From contig NBAY01000046.1 in assembly GCA_002794775.1 (NCBI GenBank), forward strand, positions 124,001-188,000: a stretch of DNA of 64,000 nucleotides. Direction: 5' to 3'. Shown piece by piece: positions 25,590 through 36,335 of this stretch (the stretch's first letter is position 1; each line of letters begins with the position of its first letter). Made by a program: the position numbers and the translations under genes. The notes beneath the pieces were generated by a model that was not told the DNA's origin, searched no databases, and was given only the letters and a program-made list of their open reading frames with translations. The DNA comes from Porodaedalea pini (Eukaryota > Basidiomycota > Agaricomycetes > Hymenochaetales > Hymenochaetaceae).

Positions 25590-26341
25590 TCAATAAAGGT
25601 ACCTAAATCCCTTCTTCCTCTCCAGCGCTTCCTCTAGGGCAATTCCTTCCAATCGAGCAGCGTCTTCGACGCGTTCGCGATTCGCGCCTTTCAATGCACC
25701 GAGCTCATCTTCGTCAAGCTTCCTGTTCATGCGTTTCAGCATGAAACGCATCACTAAACGAGTTTGTTTTGTCAGCTTAAAGAGCTCGTGAAAAGCTTCA
25801 ACCGGGCTCACCAAACGCGAGGAACGAGCTAAATGCAAGTGCTGCGATGCGTATCTCCATCGATTGATGGTACCGCGGGCCCCAAACTGCTTTCCATGCG
25901 TATGAGCCGATTCTTTAAAGTTCTTGAGTTTTCTGTTACTTCTGCAGGTATTTTCCTGGCTTATACGTACAGATTCACTGTGTTACCGATCCCGTTGATG
26001 AGACCGATAGCGGCAGCGCGTTTTGCAGGCGGTCGCGTGATAGTATTCCGAACCCATACGAGGGTGAGGGCAAAGCCTGGCGAAAGATCATCGATACAAA
26101 TTTGATCATTTTTAACCTATATCAATATCGTCATACCTGCATGCCCGCTCGCCATCAGAAATAGTGCGACGTAGCGCCTGCCGACGGAAAAAGTGGAGAG
26201 GGCAATGATGTAGCCCACGATCACGCCCCACCAAGTGATGCAGGTATGGAAGAATCGTTCTCCAGTTCGATCTGTGGAAGGTTCAGATGATGCTGGCGAG
26301 CCCGCATCCAAGACGCGTACCGGCATGTAACGCGTTGAGAC
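25590..26341 (-). pseudogene. MFS transporter copy A, C-terminal part (split by the giant element)
   Basis: This holds the last exons of a major-facilitator transporter of the anion:cation symporter group (relatives carry nicotinate, pantothenate or allantoate). Visible blocks are GVIVGYIIALSTFSVGRRY, LFLMASGHA and the cytoplasmic tail DEDELGALKGANRERVEDAA, ending at 25590. The reading stops at 26341, where the giant inverted-repeat element begins inside a coding exon. The rest of the gene is at 39620-41415. Copies B and C show the same exon uninterrupted. Confidence 0.8.
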
Positions 26342-26407
26342 CACTTCAGGCTACCCCTCTGAGCAGACCAAGTAGGACTATTCATACACACAACTAATTG
26401 ACCATTT

Positions 26408-27953
26408 AGGTATTGACCCTGGGCGTGCCCAATCAGCTGGGCACTCCCAGTGGGTGTGGGTTGGGTGTGCCCAATTTTTTTTACTGTGGGAAAGTTGGGT
26501 GCACCCAGATCATTTGGGCACTCCCAACTGGGCCTGCCCAGTTTTTGGGCACCCCCAGTGGGAGTGCCCTGGGAGTGCCCAGATATGTCACTGTCACTGA
26601 CTGTCTGGGGGACTTTTGGGCACACCCAATTTGTTTTTGCCATAAAATCTAGGGGCTTTATAAATGCTGTATTTTATTGTTTTTAATCCTACAATTTAGT
26701 GATCTTGCTATTGTTTAGTTTATGATTCATTAGCTATGTGACTGACCTTTGGTATGAATTGAATTTTGGTCAACAGTAGTCTGGGTCAGACAGGAAAGAA
26801 TGCTGAGCATGCTAGACACACAGGACAAAATAATATTTGTTGCTATTAGAGGGACTAAGATAATAAAGATAATAGAGATAGTATTGAGCAGTTCTATATA
26901 CTGTAAAACAAATGGAGAAATAGGGAAATTGTACAGTAGTATGAGAGAAATGGAAATAAATATGAGTCAGCTAAAAGTGTAATGACTACCTAAGAAATCA
27001 TTAATGGTATTCTAACATTAAACATTGGGAATCAAGCTCTAGCATTCTAACTATATCAGAGAGATTATATGTCATAGGCTCTATGAGAACTTCTAACTAG
27101 AGTGATATAGCTGCACTGGACACTTAAGTAGAGCTATTGAAAATTAAACAAGTGCAAGGGTCTGATACATTAGGATCAGTTTGAATGCCTAAGTAGAGTA
27201 AAGAGTATAAACTAAGAGAGAAACTGAGATTGAAACATAGAAAGAGTGTAAGCCCACTGGAGCATTCTTATCATTTCTGACATGTTGCTGACCTTCTGAA
27301 CATCATAACTTGACTTTGAGGTACTAAGCATCTAACGCTCTGAGATACACAAAGTATCAATACAGTGTAAAATCCCAGGATGCAGGGGAAGAGATTCAAA
27401 GTTGAAATGAAAGAGAGACTTGAAAGCAATCAGGCTTAAGCCATGCTTAAATATTAGGCCTGGACTACTAGCTTAAAAGATTGGATATGACTAGTTGACT
27501 GTATCTAAATCTTTTACAGGTGCCTAGTTGAGTATACTCAGTATACCCAATTATCTGGGAGGGCCCAGTTGGGTGCGCCCAATTATCTGGGGGGGCCCAG
27601 TTGGGTGCTCCCAATTATCTGGGGGCACCCAGTTGGGTGCTCCCAATTATCTGGGGGTGCCCAGTTGGGTGCACCCAATTATCTGGGGGCACCCAGTTGG
27701 GTGCACCCAATTATCTGGGGGTGCCCAGTTGGGTGCACCCAATTATCTGGGGGCACCCAGTTGGGTGCTCCCAATTATCTGGGGGTGCCCAGTTGGGTGC
27801 TCCCAATTATCTGGGGGCGCCCAGTTGGGTGCTCCCAATTATCTGGGGGGGCCCAGTTGGGTGCGCCCAATTATCTGGGGGCACCCAGTTGGGTGCTCCC
27901 AATTATCTGGGGGGGCCCAGTTGGGTACATCCAATTGACTGAGAGTACCTAGC
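26408..27953. mobile_element. Possible nested element with GC-rich subterminal repeats (left arm)
   Basis: A GC-rich block (26417-26640) and the tandem array (27531-27937), built from the same CCCAGTTGGG / GGGCACTCCC words, bracket 0.9 kb of AT-rich DNA. Just outside them TAGGTATTGACC and, in reverse complement, TAGGTACTCTCAGTCAATTG look like short inverted ends. This layout resembles subterminal transposase-binding repeats. The mirror copy spans about 38008-39553. The ends are weak, so these may instead be the subterminal arrays of the giant element itself. Confidence 0.35.
27531..27937 (+). repeat. Tandem array, 12 copies of a 32-base GC-rich unit (left arm)
   Basis: The unit is CCCAGTTGGGTGCTCCCAAT followed by TATCTGGGGGCA, with 1-3 variable positions per copy. 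Variable bases fall mostly in the middle of GTGCxCCC and in the linker GGGGxxCCC, so each copy keeps the partly palindromic TTGGGTGCxCCCAA. Because 32 is not a multiple of 3 the array is open in several frames, which creates artefactual repetitive ORFs. Confidence 0.95.
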
Positions 27954-28193
27954 TATATAAGGTCTTTTTTAATTCCTGCCTTAGAATCATTTTTTAAAAT
28001 GCAAAAAATCATTATGTCATGAAAATTAAATAAGTCTAGAATGGAAGCCTTAATAATTCTATGGATCAATTTCTCAATCATTTTGTTCTAGACTCTGCAT
28101 CTTGGCAGCTTCGCTCTGAAGACAAATCAATACACTGCAATCATTGACCCAACACCAGAGCTGCCACGAGATCAAAGACAAGCAAGCATAAAA

Positions 28194-28283
28194 CTTCATT
28201 TTGAAGAGATTACCACCCTGCTCCTCAATAGTGCTCTGTATCTTCTCAATTGCATGCTCAAGGCACTCAGTTGCTGCATACTG
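28194..28283 (-). pseudogene. Possible eIF2-alpha C-terminal fragment (left arm)
   Basis: A 30-codon minus-strand stretch reads ECLEHAIEKIQSTIEEQGGN and then LFKMK. This pattern resembles the C-terminal domain of translation initiation factor eIF2-alpha, where an A-x-x-x-I-x-x-x-I helix is followed by GG and a short strand ending KMKP. Similarity stops on both sides. The fragment is short, so the assignment is tentative. Confidence 0.35.
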
Positions 28284-28301
28284 CAAACTCAAAATAAGTA
28301 T

Positions 28302-29628
28302 AGGGTTGACGAGGAATACATGTTGATGCGTGTCGCTCAGATTGAACAGGATGCTGCTCATCAAGAAAAGGATGCAATGGCAGTGTATGGCATGCTTTCT
28401 GGTTCAGAGCCCCATATTTCTCCTCTTCGTCATGCTCTCGCTGTCTTTGGCCTTACGCCAGATGACATCAATGTTCTTTCCATCCACGGCACCAGCACCA
28501 AGGCCAACGAAAAGAATGAAACACAGATCTGGAACGATGTTTTCTCTACGCTTGGTCGTACACTTGGAAATGCAGTTCCAATTATGGCACAGAAGAGCTT
28601 ATGTGGTCATTCAAAGGGTGGATCTGCTGCTTGGCAACTCGCCGGTCTGATTCAGACCGTTGGTTCAGGTATCGTTCCCGGAAACCGAAACGCAGAGTAA
28701 GTCATTTTTGGTTCCTCTATAGTGCCGATCTCATTTCTTTCTTGTTTAGTAACGTCGATGCCGATTTCTGCAAGCATGAGTATCTTATGTTGCCTTCGAA
28801 AACTATCCATACAGATGGCATCTGTTCCGGTATCATGGTATGTTGCTCCATTATCTTTCACATACTAGTCCCAATCTCAACATCTTACAGTCGTCTTTCG
28901 GCTTCAGCCAAGTTGGCGGCACCATACTCGTCATCCACCCTCGCTTCCTTCTCGGCGCTGTCGAGCCCGCACAGTACGAGGGGTACAAGCTCCACAACCG
29001 CGAGCATGCATTGGCATGCTACAAAGCCATGACCTCCATGATGACCATAAACTCACTGGTTGAGATCAAGGACGCACCTCCGTATTCGAGCGAGCTGGAA
29101 GTTCCTGTTCTCCTCAACTCTCTGGCACGTGCGGCGCTTGACGATAAGACCGGCAGCTACTCGCTCCCGAAAAAGTTTGCCACAAAGGCGACATTTAATG
29201 TTTCAAATGTCGAGGCTGCTGCCAAGGCCCTTGCAACTGGTAAAGGCTCTCCTGGTGTTGGCGTCGATCATGGTAAGTCTAATTCATATCAATCATCTGA
29301 AACTCACAGCATACTAATTGGCATTTCGGAGCTCATTTCCGCTATCCCGTCGTCTAACCCGACTTTCATCTCACGTAACTTTACTGATACGGAGATCGCT
29401 TACTGCCGCTCGCAGCCTTCACCCGCGGCATTGTTTGCTGCGCGCTGGGCTAGCAAGAAAGCGGTCTTCAAGTTACTTGGAGTCGCTTCGAAGGGATCAG
29501 CGGCAGCGATGGAGGACATCGAGATCCTTCCTGATGCATCGGATGTGCCGTCCGTGACGCTTCACGGCGATGCGCTTGCTGCTGCGGATAGTAAGGGAGT
29601 CACGCAGGTGCACGTGAGTCTCAGCCAC
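28302..29628 (+). pseudogene. FAS2: Fatty acid synthase alpha subunit (FAS2) 3' fragment (left arm)
   Basis: It covers the end of the ketoacyl synthase domain and nearly all of the phosphopantetheinyl transferase domain. Marks are the SIHGTSTKANEKNET catalytic-histidine motif, MAQKSLCGHSKGG, GFSQVGGTILVIHPRFL, then GVGVDHELISAIPSSN and FISRNFTDTEIAYCRSQ. Introns are retained at 28697-28749 and 28838-28890, so the source was genomic DNA. Lesions: the third intron (from about 29272) ends CGG where an AG acceptor is needed, and the transferase motif reads RWASKKAVFK, with Lys replacing the catalytic Glu of the usual WxxKEA. Homology stops abruptly after VSLSH, where the cyclin fragment (opposite strand) begins. 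The first ~1,500 codons of the gene are missing. Confidence 0.9.
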
Positions 29629-29663
29629 GTAGCAGAGCGCCGACTGCAGGACGCTACGTCTCG

Positions 29664-30288
29664 TGCGTGAATGGCGAGGCGAGTGCGATGCAGCGCGTAT
29701 GCGACGAAGTGCGCAAGCGTATTCGGTATCACTGGTGCTCCTCCTGATCCTGCCGTTGCGGTAACAGGGGAACGCGAGACGACTGTGGTCGAGGACGATG
29801 TGGAAGAGGTGAAGGACGACGGAGGAAGGATCTCGGTGCAGTTGAAGGTATGGCTGACGAAGCGCGCACAGAGCTTGCTGGTGTCTTCGTGCCCGTAGTA
29901 AGTGGCGACTGCCGGTGGGGGTGCTGCCGGCGCGGGGTGGTGCGAGTGGTGTGCGCGCGGGACTGCCGATGACTATTTTTTTGTCGAACGTTTTCGGCGC
30001 GGTCGGAGGAAAAAAAACGCGATAGAGAAAAAGACACCGATCAACAGCCACTCATCACTCAAGTATCAGAGATCGGGGGGAAAGAGGGGGGACGCTTACA
30101 GAACTCGAGGTAGATGCTGCGGCAGCGGCGGACGCAGAAGACGATTTCGCAGGTGGAGGCGGGGCGTACGTCGCGCGGTGCACGCGCCGGAAGGGCGAGT
30201 GGTTCGAGCTGGCACTCGATGATGATATCGAATGCTGATGCGGATGCGGATGGGGGTGGGGATGGCGCGGGGCGTGGACGGTGGCCAT
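29664..30288 (-). pseudogene. Pcl/Pas1-type cyclin 5' fragment (left arm)
   Basis: Read on the minus strand. An ATG (MATVHAPRHP) and a His/Ser-rich leader end in a GTAAGC donor after 63 codons. An intron follows, and then an in-phase exon reads YYGHEDTSKLCARFVSHTFN and, after a Ser/Thr-rich loop, NTLAHFVAYALHRTRLAI. The last block matches the first helix of the cyclin box in fungal Pho80/Pcl-family cyclins (the x-FIxYALHRTRL pattern). Homology ends near 29664; the remaining cyclin box is missing. About 290 bases that could be the cyclin promoter lie upstream, up to the S6 fragment. Assignment rests on the cyclin-box start only. Confidence 0.55.
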
Positions 30289-30583
30289 ATTCGCTGCGGC
30301 GGGCTCTCTGGCTCTGGGCGTTGACGAGCGTCTGTGAGCGTCAAAGGACAGGTGGAGTTGATGCGTGAGAAGAGGTCGCTACGAATGTTTTGATTGGAAC
30401 GAGATCCTTCTCGGACACAACGGTTGCGTCGCGTTCGCCGAAGTGCGCAGTGAGAAAGGCAGATGAGAAAACGGCTGACGTCGATGTTGAGGCGTGTGGA
30501 ACATTGGCGGGGGCAGAAGGAAGAGGTGAGGAATGCGTCCCAGGTGAACAGGGCGAGGGAAGTTGAACCGCTCGACGGTTTCG

Positions 30584-30860
30584 GTGAATGTCGCCAGTCC
30601 CTCCCTGCCTGACAATGACGAGAGAGAGGACAGCGACGTTGCGACCGATGATGCAGCCACGGGCCGGCTTGCACTTTCTCACCAGTGCGGCAGAGACGGT
30701 AGCAAGAGTGACCAGCAGAAAGGAGAAGGCGAGCAGTTAGGAATGAGTACACCCTGCTTCATCGGGAAGTCCTGCTCGTCGTTTCCGCCAGAGACGCGGA
30801 AGACGTAGCCCTTGAACTCATCACCGACCAAGTCGCTGGGGACACCTGGGACATCTTCTT
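30584..30860 (-). pseudogene. RPS6: Ribosomal protein S6 (eS6) fragment with frameshifts (left arm)
   Basis: The minus strand reads in three successive frames: [18 protein letters not shown] then DFPMKQGVL; next [11 protein letters not shown]; next ARGCIIGRNVAVLSLVIVRQ. These are the consecutive conserved blocks of small-subunit protein S6, so the piece is a continuous stretch of that gene broken by at least two frameshifts. Neither end of the protein is present. Confidence 0.75.
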
Positions 30861-30877
30861 GCCGTGGAAAATGCGGT

Positions 30878-31973
30878 AACGACCACCTCGCTATGAAGCA
30901 CTTCTCGGTAGAAGGTCAGCTCGAATTCAAGGCTATTCTCTACATTCCGAAGCGGTGAGTCTCCTTGCTGGCCTTGCTATGAACCTGTTTCTGACGTCTC
31001 TTTTAGCGCACCGTTGGACCTCTTTGAGTCCAAGAAGAAGCGTAACAACATTAAGCTCTACGTCCGCCCCGTCTTCATTATGGACGACTGCGAGGATCTC
31101 ATCCCCGAGTACCTTAACTTCGTCAAGGGTATCGTCGACTCTGAGGATCTCCCGCTCAACATCTCGCGTGAGACGCTCCAGCAGAACAAGATTCTCAAGG
31201 TCATCCGCAAGAACATCGTGAAGAAGTGCCTCGACCTCATCCAGGAGATCTCGGAGGACAAGGACAACTTCAAGAAGTTCTACGAGGCGTTCGGCAAGAA
31301 CCTCAAGCTTGGTATCCACGAGGATGCGCAGAACCGCAGCAAGCTCGCCGAGTTCCTCCGCTTCTACTCGACGAAGTCGACTGAGGAGCAGGTCTCGCTG
31401 AAAAAGGGTACGTGTTCAAGCGGCGGCCCTGTTCCGTTATTTGGTTGCTGACAGCTTACCGCAGACTACATCACGCGGATGCCTGAGATTCAGAAGTCCA
31501 TCTACTACCTCACTGGCGAGTCGCTCAATGCCGTCAAGGACTCTCCCTTCCTTGAGGCTCTCAAGAAGAAGGGCTTCGAGGTACTCCTGCTTGTTGACCC
31601 GATCGACGAGTACGCCGTCACTCAGTTCAAGGAGTTCGACGGTCACAAGCTCGTGTGCGTGTCGAAGGAGGGTCTGGAGCTCGAGGAGACCGAAGAGGAG
31701 AAGGAGCGCGAGAGTGAGGCCTCGCAGTTCGAGGAGCTCTGCAAGGTCGTCAAGGATGCGTTCGGCGACAAGGTCGAGAAGGTCGTCATCTCGAACCGCG
31801 TCACCGACTCACCATGTGTGCTCGTCACCGGCCAGTTCGGCTGGTCCGCAAATATGGAGCACTTCATGAAGGCGCAGGCGCTTCGCGACTCGTCAATGTC
31901 ATCGTACATGGCGTCGAAGAAGACGCTTGAGCTTAACCCGCACAACGCGATCATCAAGGTCCTTCGATGTTGA
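30878..31973 (+). pseudogene. HSP90: Hsp90 middle and C-terminal domain fragment (left arm)
   Basis: Three exons (30878-30954, 31007-31407, 31465 on) with intact GT-AG introns encode [17 protein letters not shown], the [16 protein letters not shown] block, the catalytic-loop region [31 protein letters not shown] and [20 protein letters not shown]. The N-terminal ATPase domain and the terminal dimerisation/MEEVD part are absent. Homology breaks at KVLR, where a TGA follows two codons later. One visible change from the usual ERIMKAQ is EHFMKAQ. The remaining reading frame is undamaged, so capture is recent. Confidence 0.93.
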
Positions 31974-32822
31974 TCGTCTTTTGCTGGCCCATCGCCAGGT
32001 CAGCGATGTCGACACTTCATGGCCGGTGGTGTCTTGAGGAGGAGCTCGTCGTGTTCTGTCCCTTCAGGCAAGCAAAAAAAATGATGAGAAGTAATTATTA
32101 GTATATTCAAATAGTTTTTATGATTATTTTTTTTCGCTTACCTTGAGTGTGTGGCCGGTGGGACAGCCGTGCTCGTCGTCGATGGTGAAGACGAAACGAC
32201 ACGAACAACGACGACGCGTTGGTTGTGTTGCCTAATTTGGCCGATCGCCGCGTCTCAAACAAGCAATCAAAGCATTCCGATTCTTTCGGAAATCTCGAAA
32301 GTCTCAGCTGTTGGCCTCAAACAAATTCTACGGACGCGTTTAAAAATACAAAAAAATATGGAATGGTTTTATTATGTATGTATCTCTATCATAGCCAATA
32401 ATTACGCGTCCAACGCGTTTTTTTATGGAGTCATAAATACAACAGTAATCTTGACATGCAGCACCAGGCCTCCAGAAGCATACACAAAAGTACAATATAC
32501 CCTGAAAGGCCTGACACCTATTCTATCATGAAGTAAGTGATACATTGTGTATGTATGCAAGGTTTCAAGCCAATCAGACATGAACTGACTTCATAATAGA
32601 GAAGGAGGTGGTTTCATGAGATCTTCTGAATCTGAGTGTTTTGTATATCCTGTTCCCACTTTCTACTTTGATGGTACATAAAATATTAAGTATATCCAGA
32701 ATGAATATTTCTATGTTTCTGTAAGTTTACAAGTTTCCAGCCTCAGTGGTTGGAGCTGGGTGAATTGCAAAACATCGAAAAGCATGGTTTTTAGAAGTTC
32801 AGAGAAAGCATATATTCATGTT
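31974..32822. other. Innermost part of the left arm, non-coding
   Basis: AT-rich, with several ACGCGT words (32215, 32335, 32405). It contains a stretch CAAGGTTTCAAGCCAATC near 32560 that resembles the GTTTGAAGCCAATCC of the palindromic elements at 54-57 kb. No convincing gene. Confidence 0.4.
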
Positions 32823-33141
32823 GTTGCTTTATTCTAAACCTCAGGAAGCTCTATAAAATAAATATTAATACTTTTAATGACTACAATGAATGTAATCAGG
32901 TGCTAGATCTCAGAGTTAGAGGAAAGTTCTGAAGGGGGAGAGAAAATACATGCAAAACTGCTCTGTGTTTCTTGGATTTGTGTCGAGTTTCACAAAACAT
33001 GAACTGTATCACCTCTCATTTCACTCCCAATTCCGAACTTTTCCCTCACCCACAAAACTAAGGACTGGATATCTTTCTTGGAGCATACTTAAATACAAAG
33101 AAGTAATTTTGTTGAGCTTCTCATACTGTGAACCAACTAAA
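32823..33141. other. Unique centre (loop) of the giant inverted repeat
   Basis: This 319-base sequence breaks the symmetry between the two arms. It is AT-rich, has no inverted symmetry of its own and no recognisable gene. Its presence means the structure is not a perfect head-to-head palindrome. Confidence 0.85.
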
Positions 33142-33990
33142 AACATGAATATATGCTTTCTCTGAACTTCTAAAAACCATGCTTTTCGATGTTTTGCAAT
33201 TCACCCAGCTCCAACCACTGAGGCTGGAAACTTGTAAACTTACAGAAACATAGAAATATTCATTCTGGATATACTTAATATTTTATGTACCATCAAAGTA
33301 GAAAGTGGGAACAGGATATACAAAACACTCAGATTCAGAAGATCTCATGAAACCACCTCCTTCTCTATTATGAAGTCAGTTCATGTCTGATTGGCTTGAA
33401 ACCTTGCATACATACACAATGTATCACTTACTTCATGATAGAATAGGTGTCAGGCCTTTCAGGGTATATTGTACTTTTGTGTATGCTTCTGGAGGCCTGG
33501 TGCTGCATGTCAAGATTACTGTTGTATTTATGACTCCATAAAAAAACGCGTTGGACGCGTAATTATTGGCTATGATAGAGATACATACATAATAAAACCA
33601 TTCCATATTTTTTTGTATTTTTAAACGCGTCCGTAGAATTTGTTTGAGGCCAACAGCTGAGACTTTCGAGATTTCCGAAAGAATCGGAATGCTTTGATTG
33701 CTTGTTTGAGACGCGGCGATCGGCCAAATTAGGCAACACAACCAACGCGTCGTCGTTGTTCGTGTCGTTTCGTCTTCACCATCGACGACGAGCACGGCTG
33801 TCCCACCGGCCACACACTCAAGGTAAGCGAAAAAAAATAATCATAAAAACTATTTGAATATACTAATAATTACTTCTCATCATTTTTTTTGCTTGCCTGA
33901 AGGGACAGAACACGACGAGCTCCTCCTCAAGACACCACCGGCCATGAAGTGTCGACATCGCTGACCTGGCGATGGGCCAGCAAAAGACGA

Positions 33991-35086
33991 TCAACATCGA
34001 AGGACCTTGATGATCGCGTTGTGCGGGTTAAGCTCAAGCGTCTTCTTCGACGCCATGTACGATGACATTGACGAGTCGCGAAGCGCCTGCGCCTTCATGA
34101 AGTGCTCCATATTTGCGGACCAGCCGAACTGGCCGGTGACGAGCACACATGGTGAGTCGGTGACGCGGTTCGAGATGACGACCTTCTCGACCTTGTCGCC
34201 GAACGCATCCTTGACGACCTTGCAGAGCTCCTCGAACTGCGAGGCCTCACTCTCGCGCTCCTTCTCCTCTTCGGTCTCCTCGAGCTCCAGACCCTCCTTC
34301 GACACGCACACGAGCTTGTGACCGTCGAACTCCTTGAACTGAGTGACGGCGTACTCGTCGATCGGGTCAACAAGCAGGAGTACCTCGAAGCCCTTCTTCT
34401 TGAGAGCCTCAAGGAAGGGAGAGTCCTTGACGGCATTGAGCGACTCGCCAGTGAGGTAGTAGATGGACTTCTGAATCTCAGGCATCCGCGTGATGTAGTC
34501 TGCGGTAAGCTGTCAGCAACCAAATAACGGAACAGGGCCGCCGCTTGAACACGTACCCTTTTTCAGCGAGACCTGCTCCTCAGTCGACTTCGTCGAGTAG
34601 AAGCGGAGGAACTCGGCGAGCTTGCTGCGGTTCTGCGCATCCTCGTGGATACCAAGCTTGAGGTTCTTGCCGAACGCCTCGTAGAACTTCTTGAAGTTGT
34701 CCTTGTCCTCCGAGATCTCCTGGATGAGGTCGAGGCACTTCTTCACGATGTTCTTGCGGATGACCTTGAGAATCTTGTTCTGCTGGAGCGTCTCACGCGA
34801 GATGTTGAGCGGGAGATCCTCAGAGTCGACGATACCCTTGACGAAGTTAAGGTACTCGGGGATGAGATCCTCGCAGTCGTCCATAATGAAGACGGGGCGG
34901 ACGTAGAGCTTAATGTTGTTACGCTTCTTCTTGGACTCAAAGAGGTCCAACGGTGCGCTAAAAGAGACGTCAGAAACAGGTTCATAGCAAGGCCAGCAAG
35001 GAGACTCACCGCTTCGGAATGTAGAGAATAGCCTTGAATTCGAGCTGACCTTCTACCGAGAAGTGCTTCATAGCGAGGTGGTCGTT
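33991..35086 (-). pseudogene. HSP90: Hsp90 fragment (right arm copy)
   Basis: Mirror copy of the left-arm fragment with the same exons, the same breakpoints and the same EHFMKAQ change. The encoded segments are identical. Confidence 0.93.
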
Positions 35087-35103
35087 ACCGCATTTTCCAC
35101 GGC

Positions 35104-35380
35104 AAGAAGATGTCCCAGGTGTCCCCAGCGACTTGGTCGGTGATGAGTTCAAGGGCTACGTCTTCCGCGTCTCTGGCGGAAACGACGAGCAGGACTTCCC
35201 GATGAAGCAGGGTGTACTCATTCCTAACTGCTCGCCTTCTCCTTTCTGCTGGTCACTCTTGCTACCGTCTCTGCCGCACTGGTGAGAAAGTGCAAGCCGG
35301 CCCGTGGCTGCATCATCGGTCGCAACGTCGCTGTCCTCTCTCTCGTCATTGTCAGGCAGGGAGGGACTGGCGACATTCAC
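35104..35380 (+). pseudogene. RPS6: Ribosomal protein S6 fragment (right arm copy)
   Basis: Mirror copy carrying the same frameshifts as the left arm, so the damage predates or was homogenised after arm duplication. Confidence 0.75.
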
Positions 35381-35675
35381 CGAAACCGTCGAGCGGTTCA
35401 ACTTCCCTCGCCCTGTTCACCTGGGACGCATTCCTCACCTCTTCCTTCTGCCCCCGCCAATGTTCCACACGCCTCAACATCGACGTCAGCCGTTTTCTCA
35501 TCTGCCTTTCTCACTGCGCACTTCGGCGAACGCGACGCAACCGTTGTGTCCGAGAAGGATCTCGTTCCAATCAAAACATTCGTAGCGACCTCTTCTCACG
35601 CATCAACTCCACCTGTCCTTTGACGCTCACAGACGCTCGTCAACGCCCAGAGCCAGAGAGCCCGCCGCAGCGAAT

Positions 35676-36300
35676 ATGGCCACCGTCCACGCCCCGCGCC
35701 ATCCCCACCCCCATCCGCATCCGCATCAGCATTCGATATCATCATCGAGTGCCAGCTCGAACCACTCGCCCTTCCGGCGCGTGCACCGCGCGACGTACGC
35801 CCCGCCTCCACCTGCGAAATCGTCTTCTGCGTCCGCCGCTGCCGCAGCATCTACCTCGAGTTCTGTAAGCGTCCCCCCTCTTTCCCCCCGATCTCTGATA
35901 CTTGAGTGATGAGTGGCTGTTGATCGGTGTCTTTTTCTCTATCGCGTTTTTTTTCCTCCGACCGCGCCGAAAACGTTCGACAAAAAAATAGTCATCGGCA
36001 GTCCCGCGCGCACACCACTCGCACCACCCCGCGCCGGCAGCACCCCCACCGGCAGTCGCCACTTACTACGGGCACGAAGACACCAGCAAGCTCTGTGCGC
36101 GCTTCGTCAGCCATACCTTCAACTGCACCGAGATCCTTCCTCCGTCGTCCTTCACCTCTTCCACATCGTCCTCGACCACAGTCGTCTCGCGTTCCCCTGT
36201 TACCGCAACGGCAGGATCAGGAGGAGCACCAGTGATACCGAATACGCTTGCGCACTTCGTCGCATACGCGCTGCATCGCACTCGCCTCGCCATTCACGCA
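35676..36300 (+). pseudogene. Cyclin 5' fragment (right arm copy)
   Basis: Mirror copy: exon 1 at 35676-35864, intron, exon 2 from 35992, with similarity ending near 36300 after AYALHRTRLAIHA. Confidence 0.55.
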
Positions 36301-36335
36301 CGAGACGTAGCGTCCTGCAGTCGGCGCTCTGCTAC

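Larger units (their letters stand above)
26342..32822 (+). repeat. Left arm of the giant inverted repeat
   Basis: Order from the outside inward: terminal 70 bases; a GC-rich block of CCCAATTGGG-like words (26410-26640); about 0.9 kb of AT-rich DNA (26640-27520) with no gene; the 12-copy tandem array; a possible eIF2-alpha piece; the FAS2 fragment; the cyclin fragment; the S6 fragment; the Hsp90 fragment; and finally about 0.85 kb of AT-rich non-coding DNA (31974-32822). Captured genes lie on both strands. Confidence 0.9.

Noticed and set aside
26408..27937. CRISPR array
   Set aside because: The repeats are contiguous without unique spacers and the organism is a eukaryote.
27528..27952. Long glycine/proline/tryptophan-rich repetitive ORFs in three frames over the tandem array
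   Set aside because: A 32-base repeat without stops is open in all frames and shifts frame at each unit; this is an artefact of the DNA repeat, not protein-coding.
32151..32531. 126-codon ORF in the inner arm and its mirror at 33433-33813
   Set aside because: Composition is AT-rich and non-coding, with no recognisable domain; it spans unrelated GC-rich and AT-rich stretches.
33763..33966. Exon-like pair on the plus strand (HGCPTGHTLK, then a GTAAGC donor and a TTGCCTGAAG acceptor)
   Set aside because: The phases of the two open stretches do not agree across the apparent intron and no family was recognised, so I did not list it as a sixth captured gene.
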